Shown here: in pieces, positions 20,372 through 32,520 of the stretch
Position numbering within the stretch: the stretch's first letter is position 1
Layout of the letters: each line of letters begins with the position of its first letter
DNA from: Berberis thunbergii
Lineage: Eukaryota > Streptophyta > Magnoliopsida > Ranunculales > Berberidaceae
Assembly: GCA_003290165.1 (NCBI GenBank)
Contig: QNQO01000537.1
Coordinates: 186,001-250,000, forward strand
DNA length: 64,000 nucleotides
Direction: 5' to 3'
Position numbers and translations under genes: made by a program
Notes under the pieces: generated by a model
What the model saw: the letters and a program-made list of their open reading frames with translations, nothing else
Databases searched by the model: none
Told to the model about the DNA's origin: nothing

Positions 20372-22111
20372 TGATTACGCCCAAACAATACGCGCGGTCA
20401 ATTGCAGTAAAGATTGGGGTGTTGATCCCACGAGGAAAAACGATATACAAAACAAGGTCAAGGAAGAAAAACTACGCGAAACTAAAGTTAAGAAATTCTA
20501 ACAAATATAAAGTAAGAAATTGAATTTAGTTTAATGAAAATTAAGTTTGGAAAAAATCACAAGGTTCCAAGAATCCCTCCTAGATTTTACGCGCCAACTA
20601 GTATTGATTCACTATGATGACTCAACTACGTGTTTCACATCCCAAACAACGTAATCGAAAAAATAGTCTTTTATGCATTAATATATCCTAATGTAAATGG
20701 ATTTTAGATTTCACTTTTTCTAGAAAGCACAAAGGTTGGTCATATGTGATGTCATAAACTTACAATATATTCGGAGATAATAACGTAATAAATGACGATC
20801 ACATATAACTAAGCTACCGGAATCAATTGATCTTTAAACATTCCACACATAAGAGAAGCGTGACTAAGCTTATATGGAGAAGAAAAGATAACCACCGGAA
20901 TAATAATAATCTACGAAGAAATTTATGAAATCTTTGTCACTAAAATAACATAAATTTCTATATTAAATAAAAGTGATAATCATTAAACAACATTATTCAT
21001 CGTGAAAGCTTAAAGCAAATCAAATACTAATTTAGTGCGTTACATCTAAGAGTTCACATCTTCGCCTTGTGTAAAGTTTAGTGACGCATGGTGTTGGTGA
21101 TGAAAGCAACAACGGAGGTGGAATTAATCGACATGGCAGCGCGTGGTAAATCAGGAATGCGCACACTGCTGGTGTGTGTCCACTGCTGCTCTACGTGTCC
21201 ACTCCCTGCTGTCCTGCTGCGTACTCTGCTGCTCTGGACACCGTGTTGGCTGCTGCTGGACCGACCTTCTCTTCTCCTGTATTGCGTCGTCGCTCCCCTC
21301 CTGCTTTTTTGTTCCAGACGTCCTCTTGTTGCAAAGAAAACAAATAATAATATATCATATTGGTTGTTGTCATCTTTTTGGTTAAAAAGCCCCCTTGCCC
21401 TAATTGGGCCCAAATTAGAAACCAAAATACTCATTCTATGTTGGTGGATCCCCAAGCCAAATCCAATTGGAAACAAAAAGGTGAGGCCCTTTTGTTTGGA
21501 TTATGTTTTAATAAAAGGAAAAATGGGTTTGGCTATGTTCATCCATATCACTTCTTTGTACCACCAAAATTCAAAACTAATTTCCTTCATTTTTCCTTTG
21601 GTTTTTGTAATCTTTGGCTTGAGCGTCTCCCGCTCCACTTCGTTAATTTGTCTATGAATTTCAAAATTCGCCACGCTAATGCACTTTTGACATTTAAACT
21701 CCAAATCCTACAAAAATACAAAAATAGAACAATTAAACTAAAATACACTAATCGAAACACTAACAAACATAAGTTAGGAGGTATATTATGTAATAATTAT
21801 GTGAATATAAGATACCCCCAAGCCTACATTTTCCTAGTCCTCGAGCAAAACAAAATTAAGAATAAAATCCTAACTCACTTTCATAGGAATCACGGTTGCA
21901 CTTACCTTAATGTGCAACAAGGCTTTAAACCCCTAGATTACCTCTAGTGGACGAGTTATAGTCTCGTGAAGGTTTCCAGAAATGTTTCCCCCAAACATTA
22001 CTGACTCAATAAAACAAAATCTATTTTTTAAAAACATAATGCAAAAACAAGGGTATTATCCTTTATTTTCCTCAGAGTAATTTTCTAATTGCTTAAAATT
22101 CAAGAAAAACA
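20372..22111 (-). repeat. 3' LTR of the second gypsy element (about 1740 bp)
   Basis: Plus-strand TGATTACGCCCAAACAATAC to CAAGAAAAACA is repeated at 38,764-40,475 with scattered substitutions and small indels. The ends are TG and CA. Open frames within it (such as 21,088-21,657) also occur in altered form in the other LTR and are not taken as genes. Confidence 0.85.
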
Positions 22112-23347
22112 ATAAACTAAAAATGTCACAATAGTATATCAATAGAGTATAATAATTTAATAGTATCTAAAGGTTAAATAAATTTCAGAATCATTTTCAA
22201 CTCGAAGTGTGTGTGTGAGAAACCTTATCAACATAACTCTTCGTCTCATAGTAAAGATGTGACGAGATAACCTTTAGAAAGTACGTTTTGAGCACAAATC
22301 TCTCATGTCACTCAGAGATTGGGCACTCAGTTTATATGTTAGAAAAATGATATAAATTATTGAAAATGCAAACGTCTCACATATAATATCATCATGAAAA
22401 ATGGAATTTTCAAAGAGTGAAATGAATATGATCTCATGGACAAGAATATTGATTACTTTTGAGAATGTTGAATCAAACACCATAGTTCTTGCCTATTCAA
22501 TCTCCACATCTATTAAACCAACTTTCACTTAAGATCAATTAGGTCTTTACTAGGTTATGATGGGGCTTGGATTATGGCAAACAATAATGGACAAAAAGGA
22601 TACAAGAATTTCCTGAGAATGGCTACACCCTTAAATAAACACATAGGGCATTGAAGAACAAATCAATGTTGTACACCATTAACTTTTTCTTCATTATTTT
22701 CTTTTGCAACTTTTTTTAACCCCTTTTTTCAACCTTTTTTTTTGTATGTTTTTCCCCATTGATACAATCCAACACTTTTACTTTGAAGGCGCATAAAATA
22801 TCTATTTTCAACTCTTTTTATTTGTCCATTCCATAAATATATCTCACCGTATACATTCTCGAAAAACTGGGTAAGGATAAAATAATAGAGGTATTACTCC
22901 TTGATTGGAGTAGGTATTGGGAATGACGATAACAAAGAGAAGGCTATTTAAAGGCTCAAAGGGCTGCAAATGGATATTTATTATTGGGTAGGCTAAAAAG
23001 CTAAAAAAACGGTTTAAAGAAAGAAATGCCTATATTACTTCATAAGTTCTAGTTAGTACTAGGACATCTCAACTAAATAAAACAAGAAGTTCTAGTGTAA
23101 AGATTCAATTTTTATGTTATTCATAAAGCAATCAATAAGAAAATCAAGAATAATGAGATCATCAACGAAATAATGCGGACTCAAGAAAAATCAGAGTGTA
23201 ATTAATAACCCTCAAGAAATAAAGAATGGCTCAAAAATCACACGGGTTAAGTCTCCACTATTATTCTAAGGTTTTCTAGTTCAATATCACACTAATCAAC
23301 TTCAAATCATGTTGACTTGGCTTATAGTGCATGAATAGTCGAGTTAA
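22112..23347 (-). other. 3' untranslated interior of the second gypsy element
   Basis: AT-rich sequence without recognisable coding potential. It belongs to the gypsy interior and continues at 32,526 on the other side of the CACTA insertion; TAA is present at both junctions. Confidence 0.5.
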
Positions 23348-23377
23348 CACTACACCAAAAGGGCTGATTAGCTACAC

Positions 23378-23480
23378 AGGGGTGGCCACGGTTCTAAACC
23401 GTTGGTGTGTTTGCCACGGCTAAAAACCGTGGCTATAGTGACCCACGGCTTAAAACCGTTGCAAATGTGCACGTGTGTTG
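23378..23480. repeat. Left subterminal palindromic repeats of the Pack-CACTA
   Basis: Successive units GCCACGGTTCTAAACCGTTGG, GCCACGGCTAAAAACCGTGGC and CCCACGGCTTAAAACCGTTGC are imperfect palindromes of about 20 bp. The same motif fills 32,171-32,520 at the other end. Confidence 0.75.
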
Positions 23481-23749
23481 CACGTGGACCTGTGGAGAAG
23501 TAGGTCGAATTCTGGCGGGCGAAATTTTGGGAAAAAAATTTGCTTCCCGCGTTCCCGCTCCATCTCCCCCTTTTCTCAACCCTTTGCTTCTCCATCTCCC
23601 GCTCCATCTCCCCCTTTTCAACCCTTTGTGAAAAAAACCCTAAAATTTCAAGGAGAGGGAAAGAGAGAAGGAGAAGGAGAAGGAGAAGGAAAGAGAGAGA
23701 AGTCGAGCAACCCAAGCAGTGTCTGTGTTTGTACAAGCAACAAAACACG

Positions 23750-24321
23750 ATGGGGTTTGGCCATCTAGCCATTCGAGCTTCGAGATCCTCCTCCTCCTTC
23801 GCAGCCTTCAATCGAGGAGTTTCTCTTCATCTGCCAATCACCATGGGGTTTGGCCATCTCTAAACTTTTTCCTTCAATTTAGGGTTTTATTCGTCAACTA
23901 GGATTTCCTTTCTTGTTATTGATTTGAGCCATCTTTTAATTCAATTTTTTATTTTATTTTATTTTATTTTATTTTATTTTATTTTATTTTATTTTATTTT
24001 ATTTTATTTTATTTTTTCAACTGTGAAATGATGGAATTGGTTTTGATCAGATGAGACGGCGAAATGGGAAAAGATAACATATCTGGGAATCGGTTCTTGC
24101 ACCATCATGGCATTCTACAATTTGTCCAAGGGTCATCCCCACTTTGAAGAGCCTCCGGTAAGTCTTTTACTAATTCTTTTCAATTGTATGACTGTGTTTC
24201 TTATTTTGGAAATGTAGCTAGCTCGTCTCTTTAACTTTGTATATTAATCATGACGTCGTCCGTTTGATGAATCTTGCAGGCATACCCTTATTTGCACATC
24301 AGGAACAAGGAGTTCCCCAGC
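23750..24321 (+). pseudogene. COX6A: Captured cytochrome c oxidase subunit 6a, partial, three exon pieces
   Basis: The mitochondrial inner-membrane subunit COX6a is recognised in two spliced pieces. One is 24,051-24,157 (ETAKWEKITYLGIGSC, then a membrane segment and SKGHPHFEEPP, ending at GTAAGT). The other is 24,280-24,321 (AYPYLHIRNKEFPS, also followed by GTAAG). A presequence-like piece (SRSFSSSANHHG, from 23,812) lies before a pentanucleotide-filled intron. It is not in frame with the nearby ATG at 23,750. The usual last exon (the GPDGLFE-type end) is absent. A downstream acceptor at about 24,620 opens a short tail IVEVPPKQIK and a stop, so a chimeric product is conceivable but unproven. 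Confidence 0.75.
23951..24016 (+). repeat. Microsatellite (ATTTT)n
   Basis: About 13 perfect ATTTT units lie within the intron of the captured COX6A fragment. Confidence 0.95.
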
Positions 24322-24871
24322 GTAAGTTTAGATTTCTATTTTTTTTTTTAATGTTTTAAGCTCATTGAAAATTGAAAACTTTTCATCTATTAAGCTCAAT
24401 ATTGTAATGGCCTACTGAGAATAAAATCTATTGAATTTGGGTACATGGTTGGTGCACTAAGTAGTATGATATGATAGAATTTTAAGTTAGATATCCAAAG
24501 TTTTGTGCTCCCAATTCTGCATGAATTCCTTAATTTCAATAATCTTGTGAAATAAAGCACCATTTCATGCTTTCATATATTTTTTTTCTTTAATATTACT
24601 TGTCCGCCATCTTCCCATAGATCGTCGAAGTACCTCCAAAACAAATTAAGTGAAAGATTATATAAAGTTAATATTTGCGGTTTGTTTGACCCAGTGTCAT
24701 CATTATCACCTGTGTAACAATGATATGCGTAGTCGGCTACACCTACATGTGTCCTTGTTGGACTCGTGTATGAATGTCAAAAACATCAACACTCAAAATT
24801 CTCACTACTTGGGATCCATGCAAATGGAGTGCATAGGTTTTCAAATGTACGATCATTCTACTATTTATATT

Positions 24872-25126
24872 GGAATTGAAAAGGCACCCCAGGTCTTCTT
24901 CTTCTCCTTCTCTATTACCCCTTTCTCTGTCTCTCTATTGCTTGGTTTGGTTTGGGTTCCATTTCTCTGTAAGTCGCAAATTGGGTTCTCGCATCCTCAT
25001 TTAATTTCAGAGGAATTGAAAAGGCACCCCAGGTCTTCTTCTTCTCCTTCTCTATTACCCCTTTCTCTGTCTCTCTATTGCTTGGTTTGGTTTGGGTTCC
25101 ATTTCTCTGTAAGTCGCAAATTGGGT
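24872..25126 (+). repeat. Exact 115-bp direct duplication of a PROSC-type exon end and following intron
   Basis: 24,872-24,986 and 25,012-25,126 appear identical (GGAATTGAAAAGGCACCCCA through AAGTCGCAAATTGGGT). A third, 48-bp partial copy is at 25,652-25,699, directly attached to the PROSC-like exon. The words encode (E/K)KA(P/L)Q followed by a pyrimidine-rich tract. Short segments have therefore been copied repeatedly within the captured region. Confidence 0.85.
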
Positions 25127-25330
25127 GATTTGATCGAATGGGTTAATTGGAATGTTGGAAGAGATGCAAACCCAGTGCTGGAAAGAAGGTTAGATCTTCT
25201 CTCTTTATTTATTTTCAAGTTTTAATTTTTTTAGGACTATTTGGGTATAATATTTTTGTTCTAATTGTTGTTCTTTGTTTCAGATTTTGGAGAAGTTGTT
25301 GAAGAGGGGTGGAAAGCTTAAAGGTTTTGT
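25127..25330 (+). other. Unidentified exon-like pieces
   Basis: WNVGRDANPVLERR (about 25,148-25,189) ends near a possible donor AAG|GTTAG. After a CAG acceptor at 25,283, ILEKLLKRGGKLKGFV continues. The pieces read as conserved-looking protein next to the PROSC fragment, but I cannot assign a parent gene. Confidence 0.3.
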
Positions 25331-25558
25331 CCTTGTCTCTCTCTCTCTTGTTCTTTCTCCACTGAATGTTTGTTTTCATGCTTTGTGCATTGCTTTTTGT
25401 TTAAAATTAGAATTTGGGTATATTTCAATTTGTAAAATTGATCAATCTGTACCCTTGGTTTTTTGGGGTTCTTGTTTAGTTGTTAAAGCTTAATGGGTTT
25501 TTTTTTTTTTGTATGAAAGTGATTTGATCTTGTTTGGGTTGTTTGTTTTTGTGATTAG

Positions 25559-25663
25559 AAGACCAAGCCATTCTCCCTCATTCGCCAAGTCTATGATGAT
25601 ATTGCTGGGCATCGATGTTTTGGCGAAAACTATGTGCAGGAGTTAATTAAAAAGGCACTCCAG
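25559..25663 (+). pseudogene. Captured exon of a PLP-homeostasis (YggS/PROSC family) protein
   Basis: The exon follows the acceptor GATTAG and reads KTKPFSLIRQVYDDIAGHRC and FGENYVQELIKKALQ, the conserved region around the PLP-binding lysine of YggS/PROSC proteins (SKTKP, GHRxFGENYVQE). Compared with the family there is an extra residue or two before AGHR. It is a single orphan exon of 35 codons; the rest of the barrel is absent, so it has no enzymatic or PLP-binding role by itself. Confidence 0.75.
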
Positions 25664-25899
25664 GTCTTCTTCTTCTCCTTCTCTATTACCCCTTTCTCTT
25701 GTCTAAAACCAAATGCATGGTTTCATTGATTTTATTAGGGTCAAGGTTCATTCCCATAATTCTTCATCATCTTCAAATGGTCGAATCATGTTAGCATGAT
25801 AAAGTAGAAATGGATCTTCATCCCACTCACATAAAGCCCTTTCATTTTTATTTGTTACTTATATCAATAGGACACATGTTAGCATGATAGAGTAGCATC

Positions 25900-27300
25900 G
25901 ATACAATTGGAATATATGAAATGGTTGAGGATCCGCATGTACTTCCTCAATATTTTTTCTCCTTTCTTATCAGAACTAAAAATTTTCAATGCATAGAGTA
26001 CAAAATACATCTATTAGCATGAATCCAATCTCTGCCTAATAAAGTTAAAAAATTAAGTGCACCATCTATGACAAAGAATGTTTTCTCTGAATGGTTTACT
26101 CCTAACTATTATTTCTAATGGCACAATTTTTTGGCCATCGTTTTATCTTTCCAATAATCCAGAGATAGTAATCCTGGTTGTCACTAACTCAACATCTTGT
26201 TTATTTATTTTCTTCGAAGTATTAGTAATAATGACTGATGCATCATTGTCTACTAATGCCATGTTTTAAAAGTTTTCCATTAAACCCTTTGATAAATAGT
26301 GGTTTTACATTTAACCATTTCTTGAGTTGGTTCTTCATAAGTATAAGGCAAGTTGGCCGAAGTGAAATAAAACTATGGAGTAGTCACCTCTTCACTCTCA
26401 TTCAATCAAATCTCTAAATCATCTGAACCAGCAGGAATGTTATCCATTTCCTTAATTCTCCTTGGCAGCAAATGTCTAGCTAATGTGGTAGCCATGTTTT
26501 TCCAAGTCAATGAGCATATCTAGCAACAAATCATTTTGTAAACCTGTGTTTACATATTCCTTTATTTTTCCAAGTTCCATGTACTCCTCCATGTCATCTC
26601 TAATAAACCTCGGATTTGGTTTATTAGAAACAGTCTGCACATAAAGTATATTTTTTTTTATATTCCTCCTGTAAGTCCATGTTAGTGCTGAACTGGGAGT
26701 AGGAGATTTCAACTCAGTGACACTCCATTTGGTTTAGGCTTCACAAACTTGTGTTTATCCTTAATAGATAATGCTTGCTTTCTTTGGACTATCATTGGAT
26801 CCTGCAAAATAAATCAGTCAAGTACACCCAGTATTAATCCTTTGGGTGGATGTTTTGTAGTTCCAGGCCTGTTTATTAAGGTTTTTTGCCTTTGATTTTG
26901 CTCTAATTTGACTTCATGCAATCTAGGCCAGCAATGAAGCCCATGCTCAGTCTTTCAGAAATAGGTTTGTTGAACTTAGTTTCCCTAGGCAGGACTAATT
27001 GTGGTTCATTAACTTTCATTTTCTTGTGACTTTCTTCACCTGGGAATTCACTGCCACAAGCTACACATTAGTGTTGAACACAAATGTTGGTTCCTTTAAA
27101 TACTCCCTTGTTGGACTCATGATTTACATTACCAAGATTCACACGCATTTCATTGGCCGTTTGGAATGTATCCTTGACAATTCCCATTGTTGAGTCTGAA
27201 AACTTGAGTTTTTCCTTTTTTCAGCAACTCTTGAATTTTGTTCCTAGAATCAAAACATTCATTTGCAGTGTGAGACCAGGAATCATATCATATCATACAC
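25900..27300 (-). pseudogene. Degenerate retroelement gag/protease-like relic inside the Pack-CACTA
   Basis: On the minus strand near 27,290-27,220, SHTANECFDSRNKIQELLKK resembles the gypsy Gag end with a decayed zinc knuckle. ALVDNDASVIITNTSKKINK near 26,265-26,200 resembles the protease active-site region (usually LVDTGAS). An open stretch of 78 codons at 26,476-26,712 lies between. Many stops are present. It suggests that a retroelement fragment is part of the captured DNA. The assignment is tentative. Confidence 0.35.
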
Positions 27301-28107
27301 ACAGTCACTGACACCCATAATTGGTATGATAGGCTGGTGGTCAAATTTGATTCATATTGGTATATGTATGTCATATTTGATTCAAGTTTAGCACTAACTA
27401 TAGATATGTAATTGCTACATGCATGTTGTTCTGGTTCTCATTTTCCTCCCTTGTCTTTGCACACAGTTAAGCAACTTCCCATCTATCTATTTAAACATTT
27501 ATGCCATTTGACATGTTTTTGAGAGTTTACATATTTGCATTGTAATAGAAATCTTTCCACCTCAATGTTTACCAATATAAATGATCATATCTTTCCACCA
27601 TTTGACCTATACACCATATTTCGGATTCGAAAGCAAATTTTCTTGTAAATTAAATTTTATTTTACTTCTTTTCTTTAATTTTTTTTTTGCAACTATGCAA
27701 TCAATTTAAAATATAAAATTATTATGGTTTTTAGTAACTCTTGTTAATGAAAGAAAAAAAAAACATATTGTTATGGTGAACTTAAGTGAACCTCTGTATG
27801 CCCTAGTGTGTTTTTATGCAGGTGTTTTTATGGAAGTGAAGTGAATTTCTGTGTTTTTATGCGGTAGTATCGTGGCAATATGGTGTTTTGACTCTATATG
27901 TTAATTTGGGTTGTTGAGTTGCCTTTTGAAATTTTAAAGAGCCGGAGAGCAAGGCCATTCACTCTAAAGCTAGATGTTGTTTTCTGCATTTCTGCATTGT
28001 GGTAAAGTGATTATGGTTCTTGTTTACATGCGTTTGTTGTCTAGATTTATAGCATAATTACGATCAGTTGCATTTAGGGATTCTTGACTGTTGTTATGTT
28101 AACATAG

Positions 28108-28234
28108 GTTGCTTATGTCTTGGGCCAGCTTCAGAACAAAGCTACTAATGCTGCACTTTCCAGAGTGCTCAAGGATGTTGAAGAGCATCCTATGGTTAGA
28201 CATGAAGCTGCTGAAGCACTTGGATCAATTGCAG
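28108..28234 (+). pseudogene. DOHH: Captured exon of deoxyhypusine hydroxylase
   Basis: The exon is bounded by ACATAG and GCAG|GTAAC and encodes [17 protein letters not shown] and [18 protein letters not shown]-like repeat units of deoxyhypusine hydroxylase, the di-iron enzyme that completes hypusine on eIF5A. One His-Glu metal-binding pair (RHEAAEALG) is present. The other metal ligands and HEAT repeats are absent. At 42 codons it is an orphan exon, not a working enzyme. Confidence 0.8.
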
Positions 28235-28817
28235 GTAACAGTTGATATATATATATATTTTGTCGCACATACTTCCAGGAAGCTAGTATCCATTCCTACA
28301 ATGTGCTATGTCATGCTTCAATAATTTTCATAGCTGAATAAAATGTTCACTGCTCACTTGGCAAAAGGTGAGTATACTGGTGCAAATTGTGCTAAATTAG
28401 CACATATTACAATTCTTTGACTAGAATATGCTACTAGGCATGATTCACTTCGGTTTAGACCAATCATTCTAAAAATGGGCATGCCTCTGAAAACTTATTG
28501 TATAATATTTCAGCTGCTTCAGTAATTGCTTCTCCCTGTTGTTAGACTTTTTATCCTATACTATTATACATTTAATTTGAAAAATTGTAAATTAATGATT
28601 ATAATGGATCTTAATTCTTAAACTACAATCATTGCACGAATATACACATAACACGCATACGCAGAAAGTTAGTACAAATATAATGCAAGGAGAATAAACA
28701 AATTTGTTGAGATGACCAATATCCAAGTTTTACCTTTGATAGAATACCTACAGTGTGTTGCATTGTTAATTTCTTTCATGCATATGGTTTTAACTAGCTT
28801 TACAATCTTTGAAACAG

Positions 28818-28925
28818 ATTGGTCCTTTGCGTTGTTGGCCAGGGGTGTTATGCCTTTCGAGGTCGATTGGAGACATGGATGTTGGCGAATTTATAGTTCC
28901 TATACCCTATGTTAAACAAGTTAAG
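28818..28925 (+). pseudogene. Captured exon of a PP2C-type protein phosphatase
   Basis: After the acceptor AAACAG the 36-codon exon reads IGPLRCWPGVLCLSRSIGDM, DVGEFIVPIPYVKQVK, followed by GTGCGT. This is the CLSRSIGD..VGEFIVPxPYVKQV block of plant PP2C phosphatases, where the Asp of SIGD helps bind the metal centre. The usual PGG is PGV here. The other catalytic motifs are missing, so this is a fragment. Confidence 0.8.
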
Positions 28926-30094
28926 GTGCGTGTCTTTTTCTTGACTATACATTGATTTTCTTGGTTGATGATTTTCGATTTGTCAAGACCACAATTCTAT
29001 TCTTGAATTCTAGTTATTTTATTTTATTTTTATATTTTAATCTTAAACAAGATTTAATTAATGAAAACAGTAACTCGGTGAAAGGGGAATCACTGAGAAT
29101 CTGAGCAAATTCCTTTTATTTGTAAGTGACCGAATTGTATTTAAGTGAAAGGGCAGACCGTGTTAATATATGAAACTCCTTTTTATGTGTTAAAATTACT
29201 CAAAGGTATTATCAGCTTTACATTGTTTGCTTTAGTGTGCATCCTATCCACTCAATTGCTATAATAAATTACTGCATGCCCTCCTTTCAGACATTTAAAT
29301 CACATTTATATGACAGCTTCATAATTTGCTCTGATTACAAGAATGCCATGCATTGCCATTTTGTCTAAGATGAATGTCCTTTTATTTGGTATTTCTGCTA
29401 CTAAATGGTGTTGGCGTTAGATGAACTCATCGAATCTAAACTAGGTGTGGTATGCTGCTAAATATTGATTAGGTACCTGAGGAATTATTACATATGTGCA
29501 TTTTAATTTGGTACCTGAGGAATTATTACAGATCAGCCTTTCCATATGTGCATTTTAATTTGGGATAGCATATTTTATCTTTAACAGTAGCTTTTTCTTT
29601 TTGTTCTGTCTTTTGCTAGCTGACCATCTCAGTCACTAGCTTGTATTTTTTTTCTCTGATCTCCCCTTTTAATGAAAGTCCAATTTTATTGATTAAAAAG
29701 ACTATTATTGTTATTTTTTTCCAAGTGTTTTGGATTTTCATCATGAAAGAATGCATACTTTGGCTGTACCTGTAGTTATAGACACTTTTGACCTCATCAT
29801 TCTGTATTGCTTTTTGTGGACAGCTTTATATCCATTACATGTGTCTGTCAAGAGTGGAGAACTAACTGTTTACTTTGGAGAGGCTACTGGGCTATGCTCT
29901 GGTCATCTTTTAAATAGCTTTTGAATGACAAATAAATAGCATAAACAGATGATAATCTTATACTTTGTTTTGATAGTCTTGTCATTCATTGCGTTGGTTC
30001 AGTACATTGGATCATCTATGACACAACTTAATCATGTGTTTCTGTCATATCTTGGCAATATATCATTTTTAAGTTTATTCAACTCCTCGAACAG

Positions 30095-30208
30095 GCTCTT
30101 ATGTACCCACTTCTGGTTGCGTGTAAATCAATAAGTAATTTGCGCAGAGCAGCAGCTCAAGAAGAGGTTGACAAGGTTCGGCAGCATAGTGGTGTACTTG
30201 TCGATCAG
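30095..30208 (+). other. Captured exon, parent gene not recognised
   Basis: It is bounded by AACAG and CAG|GTAAAC and stays open for 38 codons: [18 protein letters not shown] and [20 protein letters not shown]. It is highly exon-like in splice sites, length divisible by three and amino-acid composition. I cannot link it to RecA or any other family with confidence. Confidence 0.45.
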
Positions 30209-30290
30209 GTAAACATCAAATAGTATGTTCCTTTACTTCCTTATTTTTATATTATTGGTTTATCTATATTACTCTATTGTTGTTGGTATT

Positions 30291-30352
30291 CACTACACCA
30301 AAAACCCCCATTAGCAACGGTTCTATGCCGTGGGCGCAAGCCATTGCCACAT
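30291..30352 (+). mobile_element. Internal CACTA left terminus
   Basis: CACTACACCAAAAACCCCCA and the next bases (to CCGTGGGCG) match the inverted right end of the Pack-CACTA (32,525 inward) with one mismatch in 46 bp, a much closer match than the outer left end offers. It is preceded by ATT. It therefore looks like the original partner of the right end, defining a 2235-bp inner element (30,291-32,525) that carries the RecA fragment. Confidence 0.8.
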
Positions 30353-30565
30353 ATAGGTAATTGGAATCTCCAGACATGTATAGGTAACCTTCATAGTAGT
30401 GAGACACATGCAACTTGAATTTGGAATTTTGGATCCGACATTCATGGTGTAATGAAAGCTATCATCTGAGTCTTAATGTGATATATGCTATGAATCACTT
30501 GATTTATCAATGCTAGTAATCAAAGCGTATTTGTTCAAGTTGTGACTTATCTATCTGAATTTCAG

Positions 30566-31703
30566 GTAGCTGCCCTTGTACCTAAAGGTGAACTTGACGG
30601 TGAAATGGGGGATGCACATATGGCAATGCAAGCAAGGCTAATGAGCCAAGCACTTCGCAAGTTGAGTCATTCCTTGTCTATGTCACAGACCATTTTGATC
30701 TTTACAAATCAGGTAATTTATTGGGTATTGTTACCAGATATAAAACCTAATATTGGAATTAAAAAAAAATTCAACTTTAACAAAATGTATTTCTAAGCAA
30801 TATTAGAATTGAAAAGGATTACATACTTCTCTGTGTAGATGAGATTAATGTAGGGATATGTTCTATAATTTGGATCAGTGGTGAACTATTTACTTTGTAA
30901 AGAAGAGAGAAGGAGGGGAGGTTGTTTACTCTAAAAGCTAGAGCTTCTTGGATCTCTATAAAGCCATTATCTGTTTTCCTTTTAATTTACTATAATTTAA
31001 TTTTGTGATTATGCATTTTCTTTAATAGAATAGCCTATGCATAAAATGTATTTTGTGTTTTTCAGATAAGATCAAAATTGTCCACATTTGGATTTGGTGG
31101 TCCCAGTGAAGTGACGTCAGGGGGTAATGCTTTGAAGTTCTATGCATCAGTCCGGTTGAATGTCAGAAGGATTGGGATGGTCAAAAAAGGAGAAGAGGTA
31201 AAACTAAGCTCCACTGAAATACAATGGAATACTATATGGGTATAGCATAGCATTTTCTATTAGTATGACTGATGTATGTTTTGATTTCATTTTTGTTGTT
31301 CAAGACCGTTGGAAGCCAAGTTCTTGTGAAGATTATTAAGAACAAGCATGCTCCGCCATTCAAGACTGCACAGTTTGAGCTTGAATTTGGCAAGGGGATA
31401 AGCCGTGAGTCTGAACTTGTAGATCTGGGGACCAAACATAAGTTCATTATAAAAGGCGGAGGGGCTTTTTACAGCTTTAATCGCCAAAATTTCCGTGGTA
31501 AGGATGCTCTCAAAAAGTTTTTGGCAGAGAATGAGAGTATCCGGGAAGAACTGACTGAGAAGCTTCGAGAAAAGCTAATGCACACTGAGACAGAGAAGGC
31601 AAAGGAGTCTGAAACAGAAAGTCCTGATGAAGAGCCAAAGGAAGTGGTGATTGTCTCACCAGATGCGGCTGATGAGGATGCAATTGCTGCTGTGGAAGCA
31701 TGA
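30566..31703 (+). pseudogene. Captured 3' half of an organellar RecA homolog
   Basis: Three exons with good splice sites (30,566-30,712; 31,066-31,197; 31,305-31,703) encode [78 protein letters not shown] and GGAFYSFNRQNFRGKDALKK, ending in an acidic tail and TGA. This is the mitochondrial/plastid-type bacterial RecA that promotes DNA strand exchange. The frame is intact throughout the three exons. The 5' exons with the Walker A loop, and Walker B up to the VDS preceding VAALVP, are absent, so an ATP-dependent recombinase cannot be made. The open frame suggests recent capture. Confidence 0.85.
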
Positions 31704-32170
31704 GTGTTTCAAAATTTCCAAAGTTATATCTAATCAAGGCCCATACATTTGGTTCTTGACAAAGTCTGATTGAATGTGGAAGGAGACGTGAGTGGAAATA
31801 TTCCCGTGCTACCCAGGTTTACATTTTCTGGACACTTGGCTCAGGTGCTATGAATTACCATTCGAATCCATTAAATGCAAGTTGACTGCAAATGCGTATA
31901 TTGATGAGCAAATGGGTTGTTGGATGATGTAAGTTTTGTGGCATTGCACCTCTGAGTGTCTGATGTATGTAGGGGGCTGTTTGTTATGTTGGTTTCAGCT
32001 TCGTTGTTATAACATGTTTCAGACAAATTTCACATTTCAGTAAATATATCTGTATTGATTACATACAGTATGCAATATCTAGTAACATTCATTCAATATT
32101 ATATACTACGACACACATTCATGCTTTTAGAGTTCTATCAGTGTAGGAGTGGAAATCAAAAAAAAAAAAA

Positions 32171-32520
32171 TTGCCACGGTTTTAAATCGTGGCTAACTGT
32201 TGCCACGGCTTAAAACCGTTGCTACTTAATTAGACACGGTTTAAAACCGTTGCTAATATCTACACCTTGTCATAGCTTAAAACCGTGGCTATTTTTGCCA
32301 CGGCTAAAAACCGTTTCTATGCTTCTTGCAACGGTTTAAAACCGTGGCTAAATTCTGAAAATCACCACCCCTATTCAAGCATAAAACCGTTGCTAAACAT
32401 TTAGCAACGGTTTTGAACCGTTACAAATAATTTCGCGACGCCCCTGTAGCCCACGGCTCTTAGCCGTGGCAATGGGTTACGCCCACGGTATAGAACCGTT
32501 GCTAATGGGGGTTTTTGGTG
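32171..32520. repeat. Right subterminal palindromic repeats of the Pack-CACTA
   Basis: About ten units of the form GCCACGGCTTAAAACCGTTGC or its inverse occur, ending in the TIR at 32,525. These are presumed transposase (TNPA-like) binding sites by analogy with En/Spm. Confidence 0.75.

Noticed and set aside
21088..21657. A 189-codon open frame
   Set aside because: It lies wholly inside an LTR, is altered in the other LTR copy and resembles no protein family.
23433..23863. Several overlapping frames around the left Pack-CACTA end
   Set aside because: They come from purine/pyrimidine-rich, duplicated low-complexity sequence; only the short COX6A presequence-like piece seemed supportable.
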